64,000 bases of DNA from contig NZ_SVFW01000002.1 in the NCBI RefSeq assembly GCF_015056685.1, positions 1-64,000 of the forward strand. The letters run 5' to 3'. Below the pieces are notes generated by a model, which ran no database searches, was not told where the DNA came from, and saw nothing but the letters and a program-made list of their open reading frames with translations. The position numbers were made by a program, and so were the translations under genes. Of the stretch, positions 34,032 to 43,728 are shown in pieces. This stretch comes from Butyrivibrio sp. GTDB taxonomy: Bacteria > Bacillota > Clostridia > Lachnospirales > Lachnospiraceae. How positions within the stretch are numbered: the first letter of the stretch is position 1; each line of letters begins with the position of its first letter.

Positions 34032-35745
34032 TTTCTACCTCCTTCCTGTTGTCATTTCTATGTTCTTTTTTCATCTCATACATTCTGGAGTCAGCAAGCA
34101 TGTACACTTCACTGGCGAGTCCGTTTGGCACTTCGTAGCTGTAAGCATAGCCATAAGAAGCGCTGTATTGGAAGGACTGTTCCTTGCTGTTCCACTCTGA
34201 GATTATATTGTAAAGTTCATGTATTCTCTTTGTACAATTAAGTGCGTGTTCATCAGTCATTACAACAATGAACTCGTCACCGCCCATTCTACCTATAAGA
34301 TTGGCATCCCAGAAACACTCGGAAAGAATAGTCGCAAAACCAACGATAAGGCGATCGCCTTCATGGTGGCCAAGAGTATCATTTACCTGCTTTAGCTTAT
34401 TAAGGTCAAGGCTCACGATAATATATGTGCTGCGGTCTTCTGAAAGAATAGCCATTACCTGTTCGCAGCGTGCTCTGTTGGCAAGTCCTGTCAGTGCATC
34501 GGTGTAAGCGAGATTGACAATATGACTCTGCATGGTTTCAAAGTTACTGCTGTAAATATTGTAGTAAAGGTAACTGATAAGGAGGCAGGACACAAAGATC
34601 AGTGCGCCTATTGTGGTTATGGTTATATCAGAATTAGCTTCACCTGCAGCAGAGAAGTACTTGTTATAGTTGTAGATCACAATGTCTATCAGGGATGCGA
34701 TCATGAAGATCGAGAGCCCTAACAGGAATATAGAATCAGACAAAAGAAATTTTTTATCTGAAGATGTCTTTTTATTGATAAGATTCTTGGCTATGAGGTA
34801 CATAGCAATCAAACTTTCCACGGCGGCTAAAGTGTGTAGTGGCATTGTAAAGTCTGTAAAACGCACAGCCTGTGAGATGTGGAGAATAACTATGATAAAG
34901 AATAAAGTTAAGTTCGTGATAAACATAAAACGGAAAAGCTGTTTCTTTTTACCGGAAAAGACCGACATCAAATAGCCCAATATGCAGGTCGGGATATTAT
35001 AAAGCGAGACATACTCACAAATAGTGTTGAGAGTTGGATTCCCGATAAGAAGGTCTATAAGGCCGTAATAGGACATTATATAAAATCCCAGAAATAGAGA
35101 AATAAAGCCGCTAAAGACAAGCCTGGTGTCGTTATTGTGATAAAACAAAAGATAAGGGGAGAGAATAATAAGCAAAAAGCCAAGAGATATCAGGAAAATT
35201 CCCGACAAGATGCTGAGCCTTCTCACAATGATGCCACCGACAAAAGTGTCTTTTCTTTCACCTATGAAAAATGAAGATAATCCTGAAAATGCAGAAGCCT
35301 TTGCGCCTGTCAGGGATATTTTTAGGGTTTTGCCGCTGTATTCTCTTTTCAATGGAATAGCAGTGTGGGTCTTGGGAACAGTTCTGCCCTCTTCATAGGC
35401 TTCCTGGCCGAAGGAATAGATGACTTCATCATCTATACTTACCTCTATCAGCGAGTGAATTGCATAAAAAGAAAGACAAGGATCAGCGTAATCTGAAATA
35501 GAGGGTAAAGTAGTTGTCAGTTCAACAACATCACCCTCGTCTATAACGCCAATATTTGTCTTGGACGGATTATGTGAATCAAAAACGTTGCCGTTTAACG
35601 AAATCTGCCAGTTATCATTAAGGTCTATTATGGTGTTTAAAAATGGAGTCTCAATATTTGAAAAGGACCCCATGAGAATAAGCAAAGCAAATAGAAGGGC
35701 AAAAGCCGCGGCAACGAACAATTTACGATCATATTTGTACTTCAT
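34024..35745 (-). CDS. 7TM membrane-bound diguanylate cyclase (first of a pair)
   Basis: 573 residues with the same order of parts as its downstream neighbour: anchor helix (~10-28), outer beta-domain (~35-180, starting NDNWQISLNGNVF), seven helices, then GGDEF with YTDALTGLANRARCE and GRMGGDEFIVV near residue 487. Sequence identity between the two looks modest outside the motifs, so the duplication is old or the outer domains see different ligands. No RxxD site. GAGG precedes the ATG. Ligand unknown; a sugar is plausible given the jelly-roll-like outer domain. Confidence 0.88.
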   Translation of the reverse strand: MKYKYDRKLFVAAAFALLFALLILMGSFSNIETPFLNTIIDLNDNWQISLNGNVFDSHNPSKTNIGVIDEGDVVELTTTLPSISDYADPCLSFYAIHSLIEVSIDDEVIYSFGQEAYEEGRTVPKTHTAIPLKREYSGKTLKISLTGAKASAFSGLSSFFIGERKDTFVGGIIVRRLSILSGIFLISLGFLLIILSPYLLFYHNNDTRLVFSGFISLFLGFYIMSYYGLIDLLIGNPTLNTICEYVSLYNIPTCILGYLMSVFSGKKKQLFRFMFITNLTLFFIIVILHISQAVRFTDFTMPLHTLAAVESLIAMYLIAKNLINKKTSSDKKFLLSDSIFLLGLSIFMIASLIDIVIYNYNKYFSAAGEANSDITITTIGALIFVSCLLISYLYYNIYSSNFETMQSHIVNLAYTDALTGLANRARCEQVMAILSEDRSTYIIVSLDLNKLKQVNDTLGHHEGDRLIVGFATILSECFWDANLIGRMGGDEFIVVMTDEHALNCTKRIHELYNIISEWNSKEQSFQYSASYGYAYSYEVPNGLASEVYMLADSRMYEMKKEHRNDNRKEVENA

Positions 35746-35842
35746 TTTGTGTCCTCATAGTTATAAGACAAGTATATAACCAACTGCCTAAAAATCCCAG
35801 TGAATTCTTCACAATTTCGGTTTATTAAGCTATTATGAAGGT

Positions 35843-37186
35843 ATGAAGATCAAATTACCGGATAATGTAAAAATGATATTGGACAGGCTTCATGAGGCAG
35901 GATTTGAGGCCTATGCAGTTGGCGGATGCGTAAGAGACAGCATATTGGGACGAGTTCCCGGTGACTGGGATATAACGACCAATGCGCTTCCACAGGATAC
36001 AAAAAAGTTATTTAAAAGAACTATAGACACAGGAATCGAGCACGGCACTGTCACTATCATGGTTGGAAAAGAAGGCTATGAGGTGACTACATACAGAATA
36101 GACGGGAAATACGAGGATTCCAGACATCCAAGTGAAGTTACTTTTACCAAAAACCTCACTGAAGATATGAAAAGAAGGGATTTCACGATAAATGCCATGG
36201 CCTACAATGATGAGGAAGGCATAATCGATCGCTTCGGAGGAATGGAGGATATAGAGAAAGGTCTTATCCGATGCGTTGGAAATCCAAAAGAAAGGTTTTC
36301 TGAAGATGCTCTTAGGATCATGAGGGCTGTAAGATTTGCAGCACAGCTCAACTATTCAATAGAGGATGAAACAAAGAATGCGATCTCCGAGCTGGCTGAT
36401 ACACTAAAAAACATCAGCGCAGAACGAATACAGACGGAGCTTGTGAAGCTTCTTTTATCTGATCATCCTGAGAGGCTGATGACAGCCTATGAACTTGGCA
36501 TCACAAAGGTGATACTTCCTGAATTTGACAGGTGTATGGAAACGCCCCAGAATAACCCGCATCACATGTATAATGTGGGAGAACATATCATGAAGTCAGT
36601 GCAGAATGTGCGCGCTGACAGGATTTTGAGGCTTACAATGCTGATGCATGATATGGGAAAACCTGTTACAATGAGTATAGATAGTAACGGAATATCACAT
36701 TTCAAGGGCCATGCCGAGGTCGGTGTATCCATGGCAAAAGAGATTTTTAAACGGCTGAAATTTGACAGGGATACAATGGACAGGACCTGCAATCTGATCA
36801 GATATCACGACGACAGATTTCCTGCTACGCCGCGAAATGTAAGAAGGGCTATGAACAGGATCGGAGATGATTTTCCGAGGTTCATAGAAGTCAGATATGC
36901 AGACACACTTGCACAGAGCGAGTTTTATAGAGAAGAGAAGCTTAAACTGATAGACGACACAAATAGTATTTATAAAGAAATACTGGAAAAAAAGGAACCA
37001 ATATATATTAAGGATCTTGCTGTTAATGGAAAAGACCTTATGGGAGCAGGTGTTTCCCAGGGAAAGGCCATTGGGACTGTTCTCAAGGCAATGCTGGAGG
37101 ACGTTCTCGACAATCCGGAACATAACAGCAAGGACTATTTGTTAGAGCCGGAGCGCCTAAAAAGTTTTCTTGAAGGATCAGAATAA
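35843..37186 (+). CDS. cca: CCA tRNA nucleotidyltransferase with HD domain
   Basis: 447 residues. Nucleotidyltransferase head with AVGGCVRDSILGR and the catalytic GDWDITTNA, the neck segment RRDFTINAMAY, and SEDALRIMRAVRFAAQL. The C-terminal half includes an HD phosphohydrolase domain (MLMHDMGKP, later IRYHDDR). It adds or repairs the CCA end of tRNAs; the tRNA genes seen here do not encode CCA, so it is needed. AAGG ribosome site close to the ATG. Followed at 14 bp by the PEGA protein gene. Confidence 0.94.
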   Translation: MKIKLPDNVKMILDRLHEAGFEAYAVGGCVRDSILGRVPGDWDITTNALPQDTKKLFKRTIDTGIEHGTVTIMVGKEGYEVTTYRIDGKYEDSRHPSEVTFTKNLTEDMKRRDFTINAMAYNDEEGIIDRFGGMEDIEKGLIRCVGNPKERFSEDALRIMRAVRFAAQLNYSIEDETKNAISELADTLKNISAERIQTELVKLLLSDHPERLMTAYELGITKVILPEFDRCMETPQNNPHHMYNVGEHIMKSVQNVRADRILRLTMLMHDMGKPVTMSIDSNGISHFKGHAEVGVSMAKEIFKRLKFDRDTMDRTCNLIRYHDDRFPATPRNVRRAMNRIGDDFPRFIEVRYADTLAQSEFYREEKLKLIDDTNSIYKEILEKKEPIYIKDLAVNGKDLMGAGVSQGKAIGTVLKAMLEDVLDNPEHNSKDYLLEPERLKSFLEGSE

Positions 37187-37200
37187 ATGAGGGGTAGATC

Positions 37201-38991
37201 ATGAGAAGCTTTGGATGTGCAGTCAGGATAGGTACAGCTTTATGTATGGCAGTGGCAGTAATGCTGTCATCATCAACAAGCGTACTAGCTGTGACTACAA
37301 ATAAAGTAACCATATCAATGGTTGGTAAATACGATTCTGCGGATACTGCGGCCATAAGGTCAATAGACACTGAAAAGAAACAGATCCGTTTTAGAAATCA
37401 TGCAACAGGGAAGACCTATACGCTTGATTATGACAACACCAGCATGATGTATGATGCCAGAGGAACAGTTCTTTCTGCGCAGATGCTGGAAGCAGGTCAG
37501 ATTGTTGATGTTACTTTTTTGAAGAGCACCAAGCACATCACAACGCTCAATGTGTCAAAAGATGCATGGGTAGTGGACAGCACCAAAGATCATGAGCTTG
37601 TCAGAAATGACGGAACAGCACGTGTCAAAGATGAAGTCTACAGAATAGATAACAAGGCTCTTGTACTTGCAGATGGAGAGCTTGCTATTGCTGAGAATAT
37701 TCTTTCTACCGATAAGATAAAAGTATCTGGCATAGGCCGCGAAATATACAGCGTAGTAGTAACCGGAGGACATGGTTACGTGAGCCTTTCCTCAGATGTA
37801 GTCGAAGAGCAGAGCCTTGTGGGCGCATGGATAGAGCTGGACAATGAGGTGATACACAAGATATCCCCCAACATGCTGCTTAGTGCACCTGAAGGGCAGT
37901 ATAATCTTCAGATACTTGGAAATGGTGCCAATTATCAGTCTGAAGTAAACATTACAAGAAATCAGGAAACCGTAGTTGATACCAGTGACATAACCATAAA
38001 TAAGCCAAAAGAGGGCCTTGTAACCTTCGAGATAGTTCCGGAAACAGCTGAGGTTTTTGTAGATGGGCAGAAGGTACTTACAGGTGTGCCACAGACTATT
38101 CAGTATGGTTACCACAATCTCAAGATCATGGCTGAGGGCTATATCACGCAGAACAGATACCTTAAAGTTGGTACAGCCAAGTCTATCGTAAGCATAGAAC
38201 TTGAAAAAGATTCAGATAGTGAGGAAGCATCAACCAATTCTTTATCTATAAACAATGCTACTGTGGATAACAGCACAGCCAAATCAAGTCTGGCCGTAAA
38301 GAAGGCAAATGCCAATGAACTTATATCAAAGAAATCTGCGGCATCCAAGGCTTCAACTGTCAGCAGCAACAGCTCAAGCGATTCTTCAAACAAGGTTATC
38401 AACGGATACTATATCTACTTTGATAAACCTGTTGATGCAGAGCTTTATTTTGATGGATATTATGTGGGCGTGATTCCTACAAGAGTTCAGAAAGTATCCG
38501 GCAATCATGAAGTTATACTAAAAAGAAGCGGATATGAGACCATAAGCTACAGGATCAAAATAGATAAGAGCGAAGACAATGTATCCTATGGATTTGCTGA
38601 TATGGTGAAAAAGAAGAGTGAAGACAGCAGCTCATCAGCTACTTCTGCAAGCAGCTCATCAAGTAGTTCATCTTCAAGCTCATCCTCAAGCAGTTCATCA
38701 AGTTCGGATGCAAGTTCTAGTAGCTCTTCAGGAAGTTCATCCGGTTCGAGCGGTTCTTCAGGAGCATCAAGTGCTTCTACAAGTTCTACTTCGGATAAGG
38801 GGTCAGAGAGTAAGAGCGCAGCGACAGAAGAAACCACAAAAGAAACTTCTACTGAAGGAACAACAAATACGACAGAAACCTCAAAAGAGGATATCGATAG
38901 TTCACAGACCGACTCCTCAAGTACAGGTAAAACAACAAATGATTCAGAAACAGCCAGCGACGCAGCTAGTGAGGCATCAGGAGAAAATTAA
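37201..38991 (+). CDS. Secreted PEGA-domain protein with long Ser-rich tail
   Basis: 596 residues. Signal peptide (~1-30, cleaved near VLA-VT). A beta-rich first half (~30-275) is unrecognised. Two PEGA-like units follow: ~278-330 (PETAEVFVDGQKVLTGVPQ ... GYHNLKIMAEGY) and ~400-455 (DAELYFDGYYVGVIPT ... GNHEVILKRSGYE). From ~475 to the end the chain is Ser, then Thr/Glu-rich, with no membrane helix or LPXTG motif, so wall attachment is not explained. PEGA domains are found in surface proteins. The next gene starts directly at its stop (TAAATG). Confidence 0.82.
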   Translation: MRSFGCAVRIGTALCMAVAVMLSSSTSVLAVTTNKVTISMVGKYDSADTAAIRSIDTEKKQIRFRNHATGKTYTLDYDNTSMMYDARGTVLSAQMLEAGQIVDVTFLKSTKHITTLNVSKDAWVVDSTKDHELVRNDGTARVKDEVYRIDNKALVLADGELAIAENILSTDKIKVSGIGREIYSVVVTGGHGYVSLSSDVVEEQSLVGAWIELDNEVIHKISPNMLLSAPEGQYNLQILGNGANYQSEVNITRNQETVVDTSDITINKPKEGLVTFEIVPETAEVFVDGQKVLTGVPQTIQYGYHNLKIMAEGYITQNRYLKVGTAKSIVSIELEKDSDSEEASTNSLSINNATVDNSTAKSSLAVKKANANELISKKSAASKASTVSSNSSSDSSNKVINGYYIYFDKPVDAELYFDGYYVGVIPTRVQKVSGNHEVILKRSGYETISYRIKIDKSEDNVSYGFADMVKKKSEDSSSSATSASSSSSSSSSSSSSSSSSSSDASSSSSSGSSSGSSGSSGASSASTSSTSDKGSESKSAATEETTKETSTEGTTNTTETSKEDIDSSQTDSSSTGKTTNDSETASDAASEASGEN

Positions 38992-39231
38992 ATGAGACTA
39001 GATAAATACTTAAAAGTAACAAGATTAATAAAAAGACGCACCGTAGCAAATGAAGCCTGCGATGCGGGAAGAGTTCAGATAAACGGAAAGCCTGCCAAAG
39101 CATCAGTAGATGTAAAGGTCGGCGACAAGATAACCATCAACTTTGGAAACAAGGACGTCAGCGTAGAAGTGCTCGACGTCCAGGAAACAATCCACAAAGA
39201 GGATGTAACAAACCTGTATCGATATATTTGA
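38992..39231 (+). CDS. rqcP: RqcP-like S4 domain protein (YabO)
   Basis: 79 residues, all one S4 domain: RLDKYLKVTRLIKRRTVA, AGRVQINGK, VKVGDKITI. In Bacillus this gene lies before yabP-yabQ-divIC and its product helps add Ala tails to stalled chains on the 50S subunit. GGAG lies in the end of the PEGA gene and the ATG abuts its stop, so translation is coupled. Confidence 0.92.
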   Translation: MRLDKYLKVTRLIKRRTVANEACDAGRVQINGKPAKASVDVKVGDKITINFGNKDVSVEVLDVQETIHKEDVTNLYRYI

Positions 39232-39302
39232 CAGTCGATTTAATAGTGTATTAGAATGTATTTAGAGAATTTATGTGATTCCGCATTATGTGGGGGTACG
39301 AT

Positions 39303-39614
39303 ATGGCAACCAGAGCACGCTATAAGAGGCGTCGTTCTCAGAACAGAGTTGGTATTCTCTGGGCTAGTTTTGTAGTCCTTATTCTTGTGACCGTAGTTTC
39401 TATCAAGAGTATTGGACTTATGCAGAAAGCTGGCGAGTATCAGGCGAGGGAGATGGAGCTCCAGGCGCAGATCGATGCAGAGCATGCCAGAACAGAAGAG
39501 ATTCAGGAGTTCGAGAGATATACACAGACGCGTAAATATATAGAAGATACAGCTAAAGACAAGCTTGGACTTGTTTATCCAGGAGAAATAATCTTTAGAA
39601 ATGAAGGCAAATAA
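39303..39614 (+). CDS. divIC: Septum formation initiator, DivIC/FtsB family
   Basis: 103 residues from the ATG at 39303 (GGGGG, spacing 6). A basic cytoplasmic head (RARYKRRRSQNR), one membrane helix (IGVLWASFVVLILVTVV-like, ~18-38) and a coiled coil with EMELQAQIDAEHARTEEIQE, ending in DKLGLVYPGE, the family signature. Part of the divisome with FtsL. It directly follows rqcP, as in Bacillus but with yabP and yabQ missing. Confidence 0.9.
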   Translation: MATRARYKRRRSQNRVGILWASFVVLILVTVVSIKSIGLMQKAGEYQAREMELQAQIDAEHARTEEIQEFERYTQTRKYIEDTAKDKLGLVYPGEIIFRNEGK

Positions 39615-39630
39615 TTAATTATTGAAACCA

Positions 39631-39672
39631 GCGCAGACATCGTTACGTAGATTCGTAAGGGGTCTGCGTTTT
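39631..39672 (+). terminator. Probable terminator between divIC and tilS
   Basis: Stem 39631-39638 with 39662-39669 (one G-T) enclosing an inner 5-bp stem (39643-39647 with 39654-39658), followed by TTTTAATTT. Confidence 0.6.
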
Positions 39673-39686
39673 AATTTGAGAAAAGA

Positions 39687-41105
39687 ATGAATAATTTTGA
39701 GAGCAAAGTACTAAACTTCATAAGGGACAATGAGATGGTAAAGGCCGGCGATAAGGTAATCGTTGGCTTTTCCGGAGGTGCGGATTCAACCGCTCTTATA
39801 ACGGTTCTTTTTTCACTAAAAGAGATACTAAGGATTGAGCTTATTGCAGCCCATGTAAATCACGGAATCAGAGAAGAAGCCGGAGAGGATGCGGACTTTA
39901 CCCGAAGATTTTGCGAAGAGCGAGGAATCAGATATCACCTTTTGGAAGAAGATGTTCCGCAGATTGCAGAGGATAACAGACTTTCCGAGGAGGAAGCCGG
40001 AAGAATAGTTCGTTATGACTTTTTTTCTCAATTAGTGAGAAGTGAAGGCGCAGCCAAGATCGCTATTGCTCATCACCAAAACGATGTAGCTGAAACCTTT
40101 CTCCACAATATTTTCAGGGGGAGCGGACTTCGCGGCGGCGGTGGAATAAGGCCTGTCAGAGATAACATAATAAGGCCCCTGCTGTGCGTGACAAGAGATG
40201 AAATCGAGGATTACCTTAAGGAAAAAGAGATTTCTTTTTGCACAGATGCCACAAATCTTGAAAATATCCACACAAGAAACAAGCTGAGAAATAAAGTCAT
40301 TCCTTATGTAGAAAAAGAAATTAATAGCTCAGCTGTTGAGCACATTTACAGGGCGACAAAAGATTTTGCCATGGCTGAGGACTATATCAGAGACCAGGCA
40401 GAAAAAGCATTTAATAATGTATCTGAAAAAGGCAATGGCAAAATAGAGCTTGACCTAAAAAAACTAGGTGTCGAGCCGGAGATAATAAAGAGGTACGTTA
40501 TTCTTAAATGTTTTGAGGAGCTTACTCCGAACAGAAAGGATATAACAGCGAGGCACGTGGATGCAGTACTTACACTGATTGCTGGAACAGATGGATCAGC
40601 AAGCCTTGATTTGCCGTACAATATAAGGGCAGTAAGAAGCTACGATAAATTATCTTTTTTGGAAAATATTGAAAATAATGACGGCGGAAATTTGGATGAT
40701 CAGCTTGTTATTAAGAAACTTAAAATTGGCCAAAAATACAAACTGAACATTCCCCGATTTGGTGTCGCAACAATTGACATAATGTCGTATAATGGAGAAA
40801 CATCTATTCCGAGAGATACATATACTAAATGGTTTGATTGTGATAGAATACAAGAAGTTATTTTTAGGCACAGGAAGCCGGATGATTATATCTGTATAGA
40901 GCAAAATGGCGCTGTCAAAAAGAAGAAACTATCCAAATTTATGACAGACGAAAAAATTCCTGTGAGCGAAAGAGATAACGTGTGGATTCTTGCAGATGGA
41001 AACCATTGTTTATGGGTTCCCGGATATAGAATCAGTTGTTCCTATAAAATTAGTGACAAAACTAAAAAAATACTAGCTGTAGCTATAGATAATGGAGGTA
41101 ATTAA
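39687..41105 (+). CDS. tilS: tRNA(Ile)-lysidine synthetase
   Basis: 472 residues. The ATP-binding PP-loop is GFSGGADSTAL near residues 28-38, followed by AAHVNHGIREEA and the AHHQNDVAETFLHN segment. The C-terminal domains are present (EVIFRHRKPDDYI). It converts C34 of tRNA-Ile2 to lysidine so that AUA is read as Ile, an essential task. The ribosome site is weak (AGAAAAG). Gene order tilS-hpt-ftsH is conserved in Firmicutes. Confidence 0.94.
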   Translation: MNNFESKVLNFIRDNEMVKAGDKVIVGFSGGADSTALITVLFSLKEILRIELIAAHVNHGIREEAGEDADFTRRFCEERGIRYHLLEEDVPQIAEDNRLSEEEAGRIVRYDFFSQLVRSEGAAKIAIAHHQNDVAETFLHNIFRGSGLRGGGGIRPVRDNIIRPLLCVTRDEIEDYLKEKEISFCTDATNLENIHTRNKLRNKVIPYVEKEINSSAVEHIYRATKDFAMAEDYIRDQAEKAFNNVSEKGNGKIELDLKKLGVEPEIIKRYVILKCFEELTPNRKDITARHVDAVLTLIAGTDGSASLDLPYNIRAVRSYDKLSFLENIENNDGGNLDDQLVIKKLKIGQKYKLNIPRFGVATIDIMSYNGETSIPRDTYTKWFDCDRIQEVIFRHRKPDDYICIEQNGAVKKKKLSKFMTDEKIPVSERDNVWILADGNHCLWVPGYRISCSYKISDKTKKILAVAIDNGGN

Positions 41106-41106
41106 A

Positions 41107-41631
41107 GTGGCTGAGTCAGTTCGTGTACTACTTACAGAAGAAGAGGTAGACAAGCGTATTAAGGAGCTTGGAGAGGCAATCAGCAGAGATTATCAGGGAG
41201 AGACAGTACATCTTGTCTGTGTTTTAAAAGGCGGTGTATTCTTTATGTGTGAACTCGCAAAGAGAATAACAGTTCCTGTAACAATGGACTTTATGTCAGC
41301 TTCAAGTTATGGAAGTTCAACAAAATCAAGCGGTGTTGTTAAGATCGTTAAGGACCTTGATGAACCACTTAAGGACAGACATGTTCTTATTGTTGAGGAT
41401 ATCGTTGATTCAGGAAGAACACTTTCTTACCTTATAAAGATGCTCGGAGACAGAGAGCCTGCAAGCATTAAGCTTTGCACACTTCTTGATAAGCCTGAGC
41501 GCAGAGTTACAGATGTTAAGGTTGATTACACAGGATTTGAGATTCCTGATGAGTTTGTAGTTGGTTATGGCCTTGACTATGATCAGAGATACAGAAACTT
41601 ACCATATATCGGAGTGGTTGAGTTTAATTAA
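41107..41631 (+). CDS. hpt: Hypoxanthine phosphoribosyltransferase
   Basis: 174 residues from GTG at 41107, chosen because GGAGG (inside the end of tilS) lies 8 nt before it; an ATG at 41092 has no site. PRPP-binding loop HVLIVEDIVDSGRTL and the base-contact segment YTGFEIPDEFVVGYGLDYDQRYRNLP are intact. It salvages hypoxanthine and guanine. Sits between tilS and ftsH. Confidence 0.94.
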   Translation: MAESVRVLLTEEEVDKRIKELGEAISRDYQGETVHLVCVLKGGVFFMCELAKRITVPVTMDFMSASSYGSSTKSSGVVKIVKDLDEPLKDRHVLIVEDIVDSGRTLSYLIKMLGDREPASIKLCTLLDKPERRVTDVKVDYTGFEIPDEFVVGYGLDYDQRYRNLPYIGVVEFN

Positions 41632-41655
41632 CTTCTAAAAGGGGGGATTCAGAAG

Positions 41656-43515
41656 TTGAATCACACAAAGGGTTATAATTCAATTTTTGCCATTGTGGTA
41701 ATTTTACTGATAATGGTGGTGTTTGTTGAGTATGCTAAGGGATTTATGACATCAGATACCGGGGCATATTCACGAACACAGTTGGAGGCAGATATACAGG
41801 AAGGTACAGTAAGAAGGGTAGTCATTATGCCTAACACAGAGACACCGACAGGTGCCGTCCGTGTTAGCTTTAATGGCGGGCTTGATGATGTGACCTTTTA
41901 TTCTACTGATGTGACAGCTATCGAAACGCTGGTTGCAGATAACGGCATAAGCTATGAAGTCAAAGATGTGCCGTCTGAAAACGTCCTTATAACCGGTATA
42001 ATCCCGGTTGTTGTAGGACTGGTTCTTATGGTCTTTATTTTCTCAATGTTTACCAATATGCAGGCTTCCGGTTCAGGAAATAACAGAATGATGAACTTTG
42101 GAAAGAGCCGTGCAAAGCTCCAGAGCGCCGATGACAACAAGATAAAACTTGATGATGTTGCCGGTCTTAAAGAGGAAAAAGAACAGCTTACAGAGATCAT
42201 TGAATTCTTAAAAGATCCCGGAAAATTCACACAGGTAGGAGCAAGAATTCCAAAGGGTGTACTTCTTGAAGGTGCACCAGGTACAGGTAAGACTCTTCTT
42301 GCAAGAGCAGTAGCCGGTGAAGCCGGAGTTCCATTCTTTACAATTTCAGGTTCTGATTTCGTTGAGATGTTCGTAGGTGTTGGTGCTTCCAGAGTCAGAG
42401 ATCTTTTTGCTGATGCCAAAAAGAATGCTCCATGTATAATCTTTATCGATGAAATAGATGCTGTTGCCAGAAGACGAGGCACAGGTATGGGCGGTGGCCA
42501 CGATGAAAGAGAGCAGACACTTAACCAGATGCTTGTTGAAATGGATGGTTTTGGTGTAAATGAAGGAATCATCGTTATGGCAGCAACTAACAGAGTAGAT
42601 ATTCTTGATCCGGCTATCATGAGACCAGGTCGTTTTGATAGAAAGATCACTGTTACAAGACCTGATATTGGTGAGAGAGAAGCTATTCTTAAGGTACATG
42701 CCAAGAACAAGCCTCTTTCAGATGATGTAAATCTTAAGCAGGTTGCCCAGACAACAGCTGGATTTACAGGAGCTGATCTTGAAAATCTCTTAAACGAGTC
42801 TGCTATTAAAGCGGCTACAGAGAACAGACAGTTCATCAATCAGGAAGATATCAATGCTTCATTCACTAAAGTAGGTATCGGAACAGAAAAGCGCAGCAAG
42901 ATAATCTCAGAAAAAGAGAAAAAGATTACTGCTTACCACGAGACAGGACATGCGATTCTTTTCCATGTACTTCCTGATGTGGGACCTGTTCATACAATTT
43001 CGATCATTCCTACAGGACTTGGGGCAGCAGGTTATACTATGCCACTTCCTGAAAATGATGATATGTTCCTTTCCAAAAAGAAAATGCTTCAGGATATTAT
43101 GGTTTCTCTCGGCGGACGAATTGCTGAGGAAATTATTTTTGGAGATATTACGACAGGTGCTTCAAGCGACATCAGAAAAGCAACACAGGAAGCAAGAAGC
43201 ATGGTTACCAAGTATGGTATGTCAAGCAATATCGGCGTGATCAACTATGATGAGAACGAGGAAGACGTATTCATTGGATATGATATTTCTCACAAGAAAA
43301 ATCACAGTGAACTTGTTGCCGGTGAAATTGATAAAGAAGTAAAGGCTATAATCGATAAGTGCTACGCCAAGGCTAAAGAGATAATCCTTCAGTATGAGGA
43401 TGTTTTGCATCAGAGTTCAGCACTTCTTATCGAGAAAGAAAAGATTGGAAGGGAAGAGTTCGAGGCTTTATTTGAAGGCAAGAAACTCCCTGAAGACATA
43501 GAGATAGAAATCTAA
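41656..43515 (+). CDS. ftsH: ATP-dependent zinc metalloprotease FtsH
   Basis: 619 residues starting at TTG (GGGGGG, spacing ~9). Two membrane helices (~9-27 and ~115-135) flank a ~75-residue outer domain. AAA module: Walker A GAPGTGKT (~207), Walker B IIFIDEID, second region of homology ATNRVDILDPA. Zinc protease motif HETGH near 429 and the third ligand in the DITTGASSDI segment. It degrades membrane and regulatory proteins. Last gene of the tilS-hpt-ftsH set. Confidence 0.95.
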   Translation: MNHTKGYNSIFAIVVILLIMVVFVEYAKGFMTSDTGAYSRTQLEADIQEGTVRRVVIMPNTETPTGAVRVSFNGGLDDVTFYSTDVTAIETLVADNGISYEVKDVPSENVLITGIIPVVVGLVLMVFIFSMFTNMQASGSGNNRMMNFGKSRAKLQSADDNKIKLDDVAGLKEEKEQLTEIIEFLKDPGKFTQVGARIPKGVLLEGAPGTGKTLLARAVAGEAGVPFFTISGSDFVEMFVGVGASRVRDLFADAKKNAPCIIFIDEIDAVARRRGTGMGGGHDEREQTLNQMLVEMDGFGVNEGIIVMAATNRVDILDPAIMRPGRFDRKITVTRPDIGEREAILKVHAKNKPLSDDVNLKQVAQTTAGFTGADLENLLNESAIKAATENRQFINQEDINASFTKVGIGTEKRSKIISEKEKKITAYHETGHAILFHVLPDVGPVHTISIIPTGLGAAGYTMPLPENDDMFLSKKKMLQDIMVSLGGRIAEEIIFGDITTGASSDIRKATQEARSMVTKYGMSSNIGVINYDENEEDVFIGYDISHKKNHSELVAGEIDKEVKAIIDKCYAKAKEIILQYEDVLHQSSALLIEKEKIGREEFEALFEGKKLPEDIEIEI

Positions 43516-43671
43516 TTGTACAAAATGCACAAAAACCAAGAGCTGTTTTTAGTATATTTGTGGAGTATTGGTCTTTACGCTAAGGGGTGTGGGTGTTAGT
43601 ATAATATGCGTAACCCCCCAATACATTATATAGTTTTTTGCTATACCCCATAAGAAAGAAATACCTTCTCT

Positions 43672-43700
43672 AAAAAAGACAGCTACCCGCTGTCTTTTTT
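43672..43700 (+). terminator. Terminator after ftsH
   Basis: A perfect 12-bp stem, 43672-43683 with 43689-43700, ending in six T. It lies 157 bp after the ftsH stop and 29 bp before the GH13 gene; the rest of this gap shows no gene. Confidence 0.8.
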
Positions 43701-43728
43701 GCATTAATAACAAAGTTAGGACTTATTT

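Noticed and set aside
35820..35842. Promoter just before cca (TTCACA-N17-TATTAT)
   Set aside because: The -10-like hexamer lies almost on the start codon, leaving no room for a leader, so it is probably chance.
38586..38995. Open frames opposite and out of step with the Ser-rich tail of the PEGA protein
   Set aside because: They arise from the repeated AGC/TCA/TCT codons and give only low-complexity chains.
41952..42839. Long minus-strand open frame opposite ftsH (295 codons)
   Set aside because: It mirrors the codon pattern of ftsH, whose motifs are complete; no ribosome site or known family.
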